Assembly: GCA_003003725.1 (NCBI GenBank)
Contig: PVWI01000023.1
Location: 1 to 36,465, forward strand
Direction: 5' to 3'
From: a filamentous cyanobacterium Phorm 6
Lineage (GTDB): Bacteria; Cyanobacteriota; Cyanobacteriia; Cyanobacteriales; Microcoleaceae
DNA length: 36,465 bases
Part shown: piece by piece, positions 1-8,816 of the stretch
Layout: every line of letters starts with the position of its first letter
Position numbering within the stretch: position 1 is the first letter of the stretch
Notes under the pieces: model-generated
The model's database searches: none
The model's input: only the letters and a program-made list of their open reading frames with translations
Told to the model about the DNA's origin: nothing
Made by a program: the position numbers and the translations under genes

Positions 1-20
1 AAGATAAATTGTGTTTTTTT

Positions 21-1742
21 ATGATCCTAAATTCAAAACAGAGCAAGTGTCCAAAAAATCGATCGCCAAGCAAGAGTTTAAGTTCTTGCCTGCTGCTCGT
101 CTTTGCCAGCACCGCCTTTTGCCACCCTCAATCGTCGGCGATCGCTACCGATACCGGCTCCATTCAGCTACTTTCTCAAGCGCCCCAGAGCGAAATTAAC
201 ATACTCTACGTGAGTTCTAGCGGTGGTAGCGACACGGCAGGTAATGGCAGCGATCGAGATCCGTTCAAAACCCTGACCTACGCCTTAAGCGTCGCCCCGC
301 CCAAAACAGCGATTTTACTAGCGCCCGGTACTTATAGCGCTCAAAGCGGCGAAAAATTTCCGTTAATGCTCAGGCCCAGCGTGACTGTTCAAGGAAATCC
401 CAGCACTCGCGGGCAGAATATTGTGATCAAAGGTGGAGGAGACTTTATTAGTCCGACTTCGGCGGGTCAAAATATCGCAATTTTAGGTGCAGACGGGGCG
501 GGGCTCAGCGGGGTGACGGTGACAAATACCAACTATCGCGGTTACGCTTTGTGGATCGAATCCAGTTCTCCGATCGTGGTTAACAATACTTTTTCGGGGA
601 GCACTCACGATGGGATTTCGGTAGTAGGTACTTCCAGGCCGACGATTGGCGGGAATTTTTTCTCGAAAAATGGAGCTAACGGGATCACGATTTTTGGCAG
701 TTCCCGACCGGAAGTTCGAGATAATACCTTTGAAAACACTGGATTTGGGGTAAATGTAGCGCAGAATGCGAAGCCTTTGTTGATCGGCAACAAAATTACT
801 CGGAATAAGGACGGCGTGGTGGTGCAAGCTGATGCTAGACCGGTGCTGCGTAACAATTATATTGAGAGTAATCAGCGGGATGGAATTGTGGCGATCGCCC
901 GATCGCTTCCAGATTTGGGAACTTCAGCCGAACCGGGCGGAAATGTGATTCGCAACAATGGTCAATACGATGTGAATAATGCGGCGAAAGGTCAAGTAAT
1001 CCCAGCTTACGGTAATCAATTGTTGAGCAATCGGACGACTGGATCGATCGATGTGGCGGGAACTTTTAGCGCGCCGCAGCCCATTGCGGGAAGTGCTTTG
1101 CAGCTAAGAGTCGATCGACCTTCGAGTATCGGTGGCCCAGAAACTTCTCTCCCTGTTTACACTCCTGGGCGGCTAACTCCCCGAGTTGAAAGAGCGCCAA
1201 TTGCGCCACCACAGCCTGTTTCCATGAGGCCGTCAAACCCTCAGTTGCGGCAAGAACTTGCTCCGAGAAATGCCACTGCTGCATCGATTGTTCCAGGGGC
1301 GATCGCAATTCCCGTACCAGATCCCGATGCTCGATCGGTTCGAGAAAGTTCAGTACAGCAACCAATAATTCCGCCCAATTTTGATAGTTCGAGTTCGGAT
1401 TCTTCTGAGGGTAAATTGCCGGTTCCTGGCCGCAACATTCCTCTAGGAAGGGGCGGCTACGTACCTGCTGTTTTAGGGGGTAATTCTGTAGCAGGTTCGG
1501 AGAATTCGCCGTCATTCGATCGAGCTATTGCTTTGGGTTTCCGGTATCGAGTTGTGGTGGATGCCGAGAGTTCGGGCGATCGACAAAAAATATTCTCCTT
1601 GGTTCCCGATGCTTTTCGGACTTTTACCAACGGGCGATCGGTGATGCAAGCCGGCGCTTTTCGGGAGCGCGAAAAAGCTGACGAATTGCTTCAAATTCTC
1701 ACCGTTAACGGTTTGAATGCTCGCATTGAAGACATCAAATGA
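21..1742 (+). CDS. Secreted DUF1565 right-handed beta-helix protein with C-terminal SPOR-like segment
   Basis: The 573-residue product starts with a basic stretch and a short hydrophobic run (SSCLLLVFASTAFC), which reads as a signal peptide. Residues of about 55-310 hold DUF1565/parallel beta-helix repeats: a GSDRDPFKTLTYAL-type opening, then recurring 'ssPiVvnNtF.gs..dGI' rungs. Residues 330-500 are proline-rich and low in complexity. The last 65 residues (RYRVVVDAES...VMQAGAFRERE...ARIEDI) look like a SPOR-type peptidoglycan-binding fold. Role inferred: a cell-surface or periplasmic carbohydrate-associated protein. ATG at 21 is the first ATG, but the frame is open to the window edge, so an upstream start cannot be excluded and no ribosome binding site can be judged. 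A hairpin-rich repeat follows the stop directly. Confidence 0.8.
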   Translation: MILNSKQSKCPKNRSPSKSLSSCLLLVFASTAFCHPQSSAIATDTGSIQLLSQAPQSEINILYVSSSGGSDTAGNGSDRDPFKTLTYALSVAPPKTAILLAPGTYSAQSGEKFPLMLRPSVTVQGNPSTRGQNIVIKGGGDFISPTSAGQNIAILGADGAGLSGVTVTNTNYRGYALWIESSSPIVVNNTFSGSTHDGISVVGTSRPTIGGNFFSKNGANGITIFGSSRPEVRDNTFENTGFGVNVAQNAKPLLIGNKITRNKDGVVVQADARPVLRNNYIESNQRDGIVAIARSLPDLGTSAEPGGNVIRNNGQYDVNNAAKGQVIPAYGNQLLSNRTTGSIDVAGTFSAPQPIAGSALQLRVDRPSSIGGPETSLPVYTPGRLTPRVERAPIAPPQPVSMRPSNPQLRQELAPRNATAASIVPGAIAIPVPDPDARSVRESSVQQPIIPPNFDSSSSDSSEGKLPVPGRNIPLGRGGYVPAVLGGNSVAGSENSPSFDRAIALGFRYRVVVDAESSGDRQKIFSLVPDAFRTFTNGRSVMQAGAFREREKADELLQILTVNGLNARIEDIK

Positions 1743-2440
1743 AACGGTCAGTCAGGTTCGATCGTTCGGACTTCAGTCCGCATCAAAGTCAGGTTCGATC
1801 GTTCGGACTTCAGTCCGCATCAAAGTCAGAGGACTGAAGTCCGAACGATCAAACCAATTTTATTTGCGATCTGCCTAATATGAGTTGTATACATCAAAAA
1901 TTTTAGGGCCTAGCATATCGGATGCCAGACCCTAAAACATTTGTGAGTTAAATTGATTCAAGTGGGTTTTTAGCTTTGCTGAAATTCAGCAAATAGCTAC
2001 TACTAAGGTGGATTTTTTGGCAACTAATCTGCGGGCGAGCTAGCTATTAGCGGAGCCTATTCAGACTTCTGTGTTTGATTATGCGATCTTCATTCTAACT
2101 TGATAACTGTCGATTTCTCAAATCGCCTCAAGCTATTTCACGAATTTCGATCACAATGTCAACCTTTCTTTGCTAATAAACTACCACGATTCAGGCGTTA
2201 CCTGCGAACTAGAGTCGATCGGGACAAATACTCTAATTCAAATTTTTTATCCAAGTTTTTTGTGCTTCTTGGTTTCTGCCCCTCATGTATTTAGACTAAC
2301 ACCAACTCCGCGCCTGACACTACTTTGTTTACCAAACTTGACACTTTTTGACAGACCGAAATACTTCCCAAAGCGATTATTAACAATTTGTACGATCACA
2401 CGTTAGCGCAACGTGCATATCCGGCAATATTCGCCTGCTG
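1743..2440. other. Long intergenic region with repeats and hairpins
   Basis: This 698-bp gap has no convincing gene; the two short frames present (64 and 78 codons) look random. It holds the GGACT palindromic repeat at 1751-1855 and two further inverted repeats: TTTTAGGG (1901-1908) with CCCTAAAA (1930-1937), and TTTGCTGAA (1975-1983) with TTCAGCAAA (1985-1993). Near the far end is CACGTT/AACGTG (2399-2415), just downstream of the minus-strand gene. The genes on both sides converge here, so the hairpins could end transcription, but none has a clear T tract. Confidence 0.6.
1751..1855. repeat. GGACT-palindrome repeat: two direct 37-bp units plus an inverted partial unit
   Basis: Two identical 37-bp units lie at 1751-1787 and 1788-1824. 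Each contains the palindrome CGGACTTCAGTCCG. At 1832-1855 a 24-nt stretch is the reverse complement of the unit core with one mismatch. The cluster can therefore fold into alternative hairpins right after the stop codon of the beta-helix gene. The core GGACT-NN-AGTCC recurs in the 85-bp array at 28 kb. Confidence 0.85.
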
Positions 2441-3121
2441 TCACCGCAGCAGAGCTTCCCAAGTAGCGCGGCCGACAATGCCGTCTGCTGGTAGCTGATA
2501 TTTTCGCTGAGCAGCCTTGACAGCAGCTTCAGTTTCCGGGCCGAATACGCCGTCAGCTTTTCGATCGCGCAAAAATCCCTTGGCCCGCAGTCGCTCTTGC
2601 AAGTCTCTGACTACTGGGCCCCGCATTCGTCTTCTCAAAACGGGAAAATTGGTGGGCTGCGTTTGGGGGTTAATCTCTGGGTTTTCGCTCGTTGCGGGAG
2701 TGTTGGCGATCGGGTTTTCGATCGCGCCCGAAGCCACAGGAAACAGCCGATTCCAAGTATCTTGACCCACTATGCCGTCTGGGGCGATGCCCGCAGCTTC
2801 CTGGAACTTAGACACGGCGGCGGCTGTGCTTTGTGAAAAAATGCCGTCTACAGTCTCAGAGTAAAATCCCAATAATATTAGTGCGGCTTGGAGTTCGCTC
2901 ACGGACGAGCCGCGGCTGCCCAATTTGATAGCGGGACGGACGATCGCACCGGTTTGGGCGATCGGGCTGTTGCTGTTAATCTGTTCGGAGGTAGGTAGCT
3001 GTGCCTGAGCAGGAGTAGAGGCGATCGCGCCCATTGCCAAAAAACCGGACAAACTCCAGCCCAGGAGCAAATTCGGAACCTCGCGGGCTTTATTCCAGCT
3101 TGCTGTCAGGTTTCGGGACAT
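2441..3121 (-). CDS. Secreted protein with two peptidoglycan-binding (PG_binding_1) domains
   Basis: The 226-residue protein begins MSRNLTAS, then a hydrophobic segment (LLLGWSLSGFLAMGAIAS) and a TPAQAQ signal-peptidase-like site, so it should be exported. Two PG_binding_1 repeats follow: KLGSRGSSVSELQAALILLG...GIFSQSTAAAVSKFQ...DGIVGQDTW, and MRGPVVRDLQERLRAKGFL...GVFGPETEAAVKAAQ...DGIVGRATW. A linker rich in N, P, E and T separates them. The frame continues 26 codons upstream, but AGAGG lies 11 bases before the ATG at 3121 and the signal peptide starts there, so I chose this start. No catalytic domain is present; the likely role is anchoring to the cell wall. It is divergent from the SdrD-like gene at 3322, with a 200-bp shared upstream region. 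Confidence 0.85.
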   Translation of the reverse strand: MSRNLTASWNKAREVPNLLLGWSLSGFLAMGAIASTPAQAQLPTSEQINSNSPIAQTGAIVRPAIKLGSRGSSVSELQAALILLGFYSETVDGIFSQSTAAAVSKFQEAAGIAPDGIVGQDTWNRLFPVASGAIENPIANTPATSENPEINPQTQPTNFPVLRRRMRGPVVRDLQERLRAKGFLRDRKADGVFGPETEAAVKAAQRKYQLPADGIVGRATWEALLR

Positions 3122-3321
3122 AGGAAATTTGACCTCTGCAAAACTCCGTAGCGATCGTACATCAAATCTGGCAAAAATTGGGCATCGGGCATCGGGCATT
3201 TTTGATTCCCAGTCCTTCCCTCTGATCGAAAAATTTATCCCCTAAAATAGCTGCAATCGGCAAAAAAACTGCTAGATTGCCGTAGAGCAAAGATTAAACC
3301 GCGTTCATTGGGCCCCAACAC

Positions 3322-5253
3322 ATGACCGAATCCAGCAACCCCACCAGAACCGCTAGCCAAATAGACATCGGCAATGTCAACATCGGCAACTTCCAAGTCG
3401 GCAGCATCAGCGGCAACAAATACAACGACTTCAACGCCAACGGGCGGTCCGATGGTGCAGATGTGCCAATTCCCAACTGGCAAATCTACCTCGACCTCAA
3501 CAACAACGGCCGATTTGACTTTAACGAACCTTCTACCCTCACCAACGCCCAAGGCAACTACACCTTCGTCAACCTGCCGCCGGGGACTTACCAAGTTAGA
3601 GAAGTCCAGCAGCCGAACTTTCGCCAAACTACGCCCAATCCCGCACCGATCGCCATTACCAGCGGCACAAACGCCCGTAATATTAATTTTGGCAACAACT
3701 TCAACGCCGGGACGATCGCCGGTACAAAATTCAACGATATCAACAGCAACGCCCGCCTCGATCCGGGGGAACAGCCCCTCGCCAACTGGCAGATTTACCT
3801 TGATCTCAACCGCAACAACAGGCTTGACGGTGGCGAACCTTCTACTATTACAAACCTTCAAGGCAATTACGCATTTGTCAATATTCCCGCAGATACATAT
3901 TTGGTGAGAGAAGTCCAGCAACCGGGTTTTCGCCAAACTACGCCAGACCCCGGGCCGATTAACGTTACTTCCAACGCCACTATCAACAACGTCAATTTTG
4001 GCAATGTCTTTTTTGTCGGCAGCATCAGCGGTATCAAGTACAATGACCTGAATGCCAACAGCATCCGAGACGCGACCGACCCGCCTCTGGCTAACTGGCA
4101 AATTTATCTCGACCTCAACGGCAACAACAGCCTCGATCCGGGCGAACCGAATACCATCACTAACCCGGAAGGTAACTACACTTTTGGCAATGTTTCCCCC
4201 GGCCGCTATTTGGTGAGGGAAGTTCAGCAGCCCGGATGGGTTCAGACTACGCCAAATCCAGGGGCGATCGACATTACGGGCAACACTAACGCTGTCGGCG
4301 TCAATTTCGGCAACAATTTCCCCACCGGTAGCATCAGCGGCTTCAAGTTCAACGACCTCAACGCTAACGGCATCAACGAACCCACAGAACCGAGAGTTGC
4401 CAACTGGCCGATTTACCTCGACCTCAACAACAACAACGCCCGCGATCCGAACGAACCTTCGACTTTAACAAACCCCCAAGGCAATTTCTCTTTTATAAAC
4501 TTGCCCCAAGGCACTTATTTCGTCAGGGAAGTCCCGCAGCCCGGTTTTCGACAAACCACGCCAAATCCCACTCCCTTCACTGTCGGCAACGGCACAAATG
4601 CCACTAACATTAGCTTTGGCAACGTGTTGGTAACGGGGACGATCAGCGGTGTTAAATTTAACGATTTTAATGCCAACGGCCGTCTAGATGCTGGGGAACC
4701 GCCGATCGCCAATACCCAAATTTACATTGACCTGAATAACAACAGCCGTTTAGATCCGGGCGAAGCGAACACCTTTAGCGACAGTCAGGGCAATTACAGT
4801 TTCCGCAATGTTCCGGTAGGTAGTTATGTAATTAGGGAGGTTCCGCCCCCAGGCTTCATTCAAACGACTCCGCCTGCGCTGGTGGTTGTCTCGGCAGATA
4901 TTCGGGCCAGCAGCATTGATTTGCTGACGGGAGAGGCTGGGGGTCGATCGGCTAAATCTTTGAGTGGCGACTCGCTGACGGATGGGGGCAACTCTGCGGG
5001 TGCGGAACCGGAGGCTTTGATGGCGGCTGATAGCTTGCTTTCGAGCGCTGGTCGTGCTATTTATCCAATTAGTGATTTTTTGGTCGATCGACAAGCGGCT
5101 AGTTTAGGCAATCTTCCTAACTTAGGGCAACAGAATGTCGGTCGGGAGCCAAATACACAAGTGGGTGAATTTGTCAATAAAAATGAATTAATTAATTGGA
5201 ATCTCGGAAACTCTTTCGTGCCGTCGGGTGCGAGGGATTTGTCGGTGATGTAG
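3322..5253 (+). CDS. SdrD B-like / SpaA-like repeat protein with five 103-residue repeats
   Basis: The 643-residue protein is almost all tandem SdrD-B-type (collagen-binding B / prealbumin-like) repeats. Repeat starts (SISG or TIAG) fall at residues 28, 131, 234, 337 and about 440, an exact 103-residue (309-bp) period. Each repeat has a calcium-type loop (KFNDLNANG..D..EP), a second one (IYLDLNNNxRxDxxEP), then GNYxFxNxPxGxYxVREVQQPGFxQTTPNP. The last 115 residues are non-repetitive and include SSIDLLTGEAG. No signal peptide or LPXTG sorting motif is visible, so any surface location would need another export route. No clear ribosome binding site precedes the ATG. Related proteins act as calcium-stiffened adhesin stalks; an adhesin or sheath role here is inference. 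Confidence 0.85.
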   Translation: MTESSNPTRTASQIDIGNVNIGNFQVGSISGNKYNDFNANGRSDGADVPIPNWQIYLDLNNNGRFDFNEPSTLTNAQGNYTFVNLPPGTYQVREVQQPNFRQTTPNPAPIAITSGTNARNINFGNNFNAGTIAGTKFNDINSNARLDPGEQPLANWQIYLDLNRNNRLDGGEPSTITNLQGNYAFVNIPADTYLVREVQQPGFRQTTPDPGPINVTSNATINNVNFGNVFFVGSISGIKYNDLNANSIRDATDPPLANWQIYLDLNGNNSLDPGEPNTITNPEGNYTFGNVSPGRYLVREVQQPGWVQTTPNPGAIDITGNTNAVGVNFGNNFPTGSISGFKFNDLNANGINEPTEPRVANWPIYLDLNNNNARDPNEPSTLTNPQGNFSFINLPQGTYFVREVPQPGFRQTTPNPTPFTVGNGTNATNISFGNVLVTGTISGVKFNDFNANGRLDAGEPPIANTQIYIDLNNNSRLDPGEANTFSDSQGNYSFRNVPVGSYVIREVPPPGFIQTTPPALVVVSADIRASSIDLLTGEAGGRSAKSLSGDSLTDGGNSAGAEPEALMAADSLLSSAGRAIYPISDFLVDRQAASLGNLPNLGQQNVGREPNTQVGEFVNKNELINWNLGNSFVPSGARDLSVM

Positions 5254-5829
5254 GGTAAAAAAAAGTAGGCGCGGCGCGGCGATCGGGAACCGGAATCGCC
5301 GCGAAGCCCAAACCGCCGATCGACAGTGGGAAGTGGTTAAAGGGCGATCGCGTGATACCCTACAGTTGTTAATCCCCAACGCCAACGTCAGAGCTTGGGG
5401 AAACCCAAAGCTGCCTTGTCTATCGGGAAAAAAATTCAGAGGAACTAACATCTCTGTTTTGAGGAATTCTCAGACAATCCCCCAAGCGCGATCGACCTTG
5501 TGGCCGAGTCGAGAGTTACGGACGTGCAGTTAATCAAGCGCGTCTTTCATTTCTCAAAAAATCAACTGTCCCGGTGCGCCAGAACTCCGCCCACAAGTCT
5601 TGAAGATATGCCGCTCAAATTGCCAGCATTCTTCAAAACCTGATATACTGGCGTGCGGTAAAGCTTAATGGATTTTTGTGTCAGGTGTCAGGTGGGACAC
5701 ATTACATCGAATACAGACATATGTAAAATCTAGTAGTGGTGGTCAGGGGTTGGCAAAAGCCGATCGGCATTGACAAAAAGATACAGCAGTCTGTAATTTA
5801 CGTGAATTTAGGTGTGAAGGAGACAAATC
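5254..5829. other. Intergenic region between the two SdrD-like genes
   Basis: No convincing gene lies in these 576 bp. The first part is GC-rich with HIP1-type GCGATCGC. An imperfect hairpin (AGCTTGGGG/CCCAAAGCT) occurs near 5393-5413. The 3' part holds the probable promoter of the next gene (5770-5799) and a short direct repeat, GTCAGGTGTCAGGT, near 5682-5695. Confidence 0.5.
5770..5799 (+). promoter_or_regulatory. Probable sigma70-type promoter of the 873-residue SdrD-like gene
   Basis: A perfect -35 TTGACA (5770-5775) is followed after 18 bp by TAATTT (5794-5799). The expected start of transcription near 5806 gives a leader of about 24 nt ending in the AAGGAG ribosome binding site before the ATG at 5830. 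Assigned from consensus match only. Confidence 0.5.
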
Positions 5830-8451
5830 ATGGCAGAAACAGATAATAGTCAAGAACGTATTGCCCAGCAAGTACGGCCAGTTTCGGGGCTTCCTTTTGG
5901 GAATGCTGGTCTGGCAATTCTAGGAATCAAGTTTAATGACCTGAACGCGGATGGCATCAGACAGGCAAATGAACCGGGTCTGGCGAATATCCCCATCCTC
6001 CTCGAATCAGCAACCAGCACCAACGGTGTATTTAATGCTGGTACTGGGGAATTAACAACCACGACGGATGTTAACGGCGCGTTCTCATTCATCAATCTTG
6101 TCCCTGGCAACTACGTACTCACAGAAACGGTAATACCCGCTGGTTTCCGTGCTACTACCCCCAATCCCCTCGCCGCCACTGTTAGCAACAGAGATGTCAA
6201 CGTTTTCTTTGGCAACACCGCAGTTGTAGGCAGCCGGATTATCGGATGCAAATACCTCGACATCGATGCCGACGGTTTTCGAGATGGGAATGAACCGGGC
6301 ATTAAAAACGTCAGAATCTATATTGATTCCAATGGCAACGGCCAACGCGATGCAGGAGAACCCAACACCTTAACAGACAAAAATGGTGCATGGTCGTTCA
6401 ACGTAGCACCCGGAAGCTACAAGATTCGGGAAGAACGGATTACACGACAAATTAATTCTGTCACCGGACTAGAAGTTAACTCTCCGAGCGCAGAACCGTT
6501 AGAAACACAAGATTTTCCCCAAAGCACTCCCCCCGGTAACGTTCCCGTACTGGACGTGACGGTAGCAGCCGGTCAAACCTTTGCCTGCGCTCAAGTTGGC
6601 GACACTCCGCTCTATCAAATTGAAGTTAATAAATTTCAAGACATTGATCGCAACGGTTCGCGAAATGTTGTCAATGGAGTCATCGAACCTCCGATTGCTC
6701 GAGTACCGTTCATTTTAGATCTGAATGATAACGGTCGCTGGGATGCCGGATCTGAACCCATCGCCATCAGCGATGCGAACGGAATCGTTACCTTCAAGGA
6801 TTTGCGAGCTGGCAATTACAAAGTATTGGAAATTTTTCCATCTGTACTGCCGGCACAAGTAGGTGGCGGAGTCCCAGGTAATATAAATTTTCCAGTAGCA
6901 ACCACTGGCAATCCCGCTCTGGTTTCAGCACCAGGGCCACAGGCACGATTCCAGGGTACGATCAGCAAAGAGCAACCGCTGTTAGTAGCAGACTCGACCT
7001 ACACCCTGAAACCAAACGATCCTAAATTCGTAGATAACAACCTCGACGGCGTTCAACAAGTAGGTGAAAGATCGATCGCCGCAACTGGTGAACGGCCGAT
7101 TTTTGCAGCCCCTAATACAACTTTACCAGCGCGCAACCCCTCGCCAGCACTGACCTTTTCTGCTGTTGGAGCTACTCAGGGTATTGGCAGTAATGCCGGT
7201 GTGGGCAACACTCGACCCAACATCACTGTATTCAAATACAATGACTTGAATGCCAACGGTCGCTATGAACCAACTCAGGGTGAAGCGCCAATTAGCGGTG
7301 TTACTGTCTTCCTCGACACCAACAATAATGGCACTCCCGACACCGGAGAACAGCAAATCAGGACAAATGAACAGGGTAGAGGAGCCTTTACCAACTTGCC
7401 AGTAGGCAACTATGTCGTCAGGGAAGTTGTACCTTCTGGTTTCTCTCCCTCCACTGCCGATCGCGTTGATGTCACCCTCAGCACTCAGGACGCCAACGTT
7501 ACCTTTGCCAACACACCCAACAGCAACATCACCGGCTGTAAGTTTGAGGACTTTAACCTGAACGGTTATCGAGATGGCAACGAACCAGCTATTGCTAACG
7601 TCACCATTTTTATCGATACCAATCGTGACGGCGTGTTGCAAGCAAATGAACCCACTACTACTACTAATCAGTTTGGGACCTTTGCATTCAACAATTTGCG
7701 CCCCGGCAATTACAGTATTCGAGAAGTAACGCCTCCGGGTTATTTCCAAACAACTCAACCGCTGGATATTGTTCTTGGTGCGAATCAAACCTTTACTTGC
7801 GCTTTGGTAGGCAACTCTCGCCGTTATGACCTCTTGGTTCCTAAATTCCGAGATGACAACCGCAACGGTATCCAAGATCCGAACGAAGTACGCCTTCCCA
7901 ATGTCCCATTCACTTTGGACTTGAACCGCAACGGCCGCTATGATGCTGCGACTGAGCCGCTGGTGTTCAGCGATGCTGCTGGTATTGCTGTGTTTCCTAA
8001 TCTGTCCCCAGCTACCTACTCGGTGTTGGAAGTCTTCGATGCTCCGGGCGTTCCCAACCCGTTCCCAATCCGCACAGGCCCCAACCCGGTTAACTTTGAC
8101 GTGCCCGGCATCAGCACAAGACCTGCGACGGTAGCACCGATAGTAACACCAACAGCAGTCAGAACTGCTTCTAGCATCGATCTCGATCCGCTGACTGGCG
8201 ACGCGGGTGTCACGGCTGCCTCTAGCATCTCCAATGATCCGCTGAATAACCCCGTCCGTTCAGCGGCGGCTCTGGTACAGGACAGCAGCGCCTTGCTCGC
8301 TCCTGAAACTGGCGTAAGTAGCTTTATTGACTTCAACGGTTTGAAAGACGCGGCGGAAGCTTCAATTCTCACCTTCTTAGAAGCTCAGAAGCTCGATGAA
8401 CCTAAATTACTGTTGGGCGCTCCAACTTCGACTCCGCTGTTTTCAGCTTAA
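5830..8451 (+). CDS. Large SdrD B-like repeat protein with a duplicated three-domain block
   Basis: The 873-residue protein has six SdrD-B/SpaA-like domains at about 31-128, 138-260, 262-340, 467-560, 567-662 and 666-740. Domains 1-3 resemble domains 4-6 in order: LGIKFND / IIGCKYLDID / NKFQDIDRNG against ITVFKYND / ITGCKFEDFN / PKFRDDNRNG. Domains 2 and 5 each have a matching cysteine pair (C140/C252 and C570/C657). A linker of about 120 residues separates the blocks. The C-terminal region has SSIDLDPLTGDAG, matching SSIDLLTGEAG in the gene at 3322. There is no N-terminal signal peptide and no sortase motif. AAGGAG precedes the ATG at good distance. Likely a secreted calcium-binding structural or adhesive protein; substrate and export route unknown. 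Confidence 0.85.
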   Translation: MAETDNSQERIAQQVRPVSGLPFGNAGLAILGIKFNDLNADGIRQANEPGLANIPILLESATSTNGVFNAGTGELTTTTDVNGAFSFINLVPGNYVLTETVIPAGFRATTPNPLAATVSNRDVNVFFGNTAVVGSRIIGCKYLDIDADGFRDGNEPGIKNVRIYIDSNGNGQRDAGEPNTLTDKNGAWSFNVAPGSYKIREERITRQINSVTGLEVNSPSAEPLETQDFPQSTPPGNVPVLDVTVAAGQTFACAQVGDTPLYQIEVNKFQDIDRNGSRNVVNGVIEPPIARVPFILDLNDNGRWDAGSEPIAISDANGIVTFKDLRAGNYKVLEIFPSVLPAQVGGGVPGNINFPVATTGNPALVSAPGPQARFQGTISKEQPLLVADSTYTLKPNDPKFVDNNLDGVQQVGERSIAATGERPIFAAPNTTLPARNPSPALTFSAVGATQGIGSNAGVGNTRPNITVFKYNDLNANGRYEPTQGEAPISGVTVFLDTNNNGTPDTGEQQIRTNEQGRGAFTNLPVGNYVVREVVPSGFSPSTADRVDVTLSTQDANVTFANTPNSNITGCKFEDFNLNGYRDGNEPAIANVTIFIDTNRDGVLQANEPTTTTNQFGTFAFNNLRPGNYSIREVTPPGYFQTTQPLDIVLGANQTFTCALVGNSRRYDLLVPKFRDDNRNGIQDPNEVRLPNVPFTLDLNRNGRYDAATEPLVFSDAAGIAVFPNLSPATYSVLEVFDAPGVPNPFPIRTGPNPVNFDVPGISTRPATVAPIVTPTAVRTASSIDLDPLTGDAGVTAASSISNDPLNNPVRSAAALVQDSSALLAPETGVSSFIDFNGLKDAAEASILTFLEAQKLDEPKLLLGAPTSTPLFSA

Positions 8452-8497
8452 TTTTAGTCTCTAGTTTGAGACTCAGCAATTAGCAGCTAGTTAATTT

Positions 8498-8537
8498 AAA
8501 CTGCACGTCAAAATCATATTTTGGGGTGCAGTTTTTT
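8498..8537 (+). terminator. Rho-independent-type terminator after the large SdrD-like gene
   Basis: AAACTGCAC pairs with GTGCAGTTT, with an inner CAAAAT/ATTTTG extension, and runs into TTTTTT. It lies 46 bp after the stop codon at 8451. Confidence 0.75.
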
Positions 8538-8561
8538 GATCTCGCGACTTGTGCATCAATC

Positions 8562-8695
8562 AATACGGTTCACTTAACATATTTATGCCCCGGAGATCCC
8601 CCTAAATCCCCCTTAAAAAGGGGGACTTTGAGAGGTTTCTTGTCCCCCTCTTTTTAAGAGCGGCTAGGCGGGATCTGTCTTAAGTGAACCGTATT
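8562..8695. mobile_element. MITE-like element with 16-bp perfect terminal inverted repeats
   Basis: AATACGGTTCACTTAA (8562-8577) is repeated in perfect inverse at 8680-8695. The 134-bp interior encodes nothing and contains C-rich and G-rich complementary runs (CCCCCTAAATCCCCC, AAGGGGGAC, GTCCCCCT) that fold into a hairpin. I see no clear target-site duplication. This is the form of a non-autonomous transposon remnant; the mobilising family is not identified. Confidence 0.65.
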
Positions 8696-8816
8696 AGACC
8701 ATAGGAAGAGTTTTTGAGATGGTCAATTATTGGCCAGTATTGTTAGTAAACTCGCCCCTACAAGTAATATCAAATCCATCTCAATCAATTAGAACATTGG
8801 CGAGTTACAAAACAGT

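Noticed and set aside
1066-1515. 149-codon minus-strand frame
   Set aside because: Antisense to the proline-rich linker of the beta-helix gene; no recognisable protein features.
2100-2406. Two short overlapping plus-strand frames
   Set aside because: No ribosome binding site, no protein pattern, AT-rich intergenic composition.
3235-4101. 288-codon minus-strand frame
   Set aside because: It is antisense to the tandem SdrD-like repeats; its own repetitiveness mirrors the plus-strand gene.
7123-7875. 250-codon minus-strand frame
   Set aside because: Antisense to the second SdrD-like gene, whose plus frame has clear domain repeats and a good ribosome binding site.
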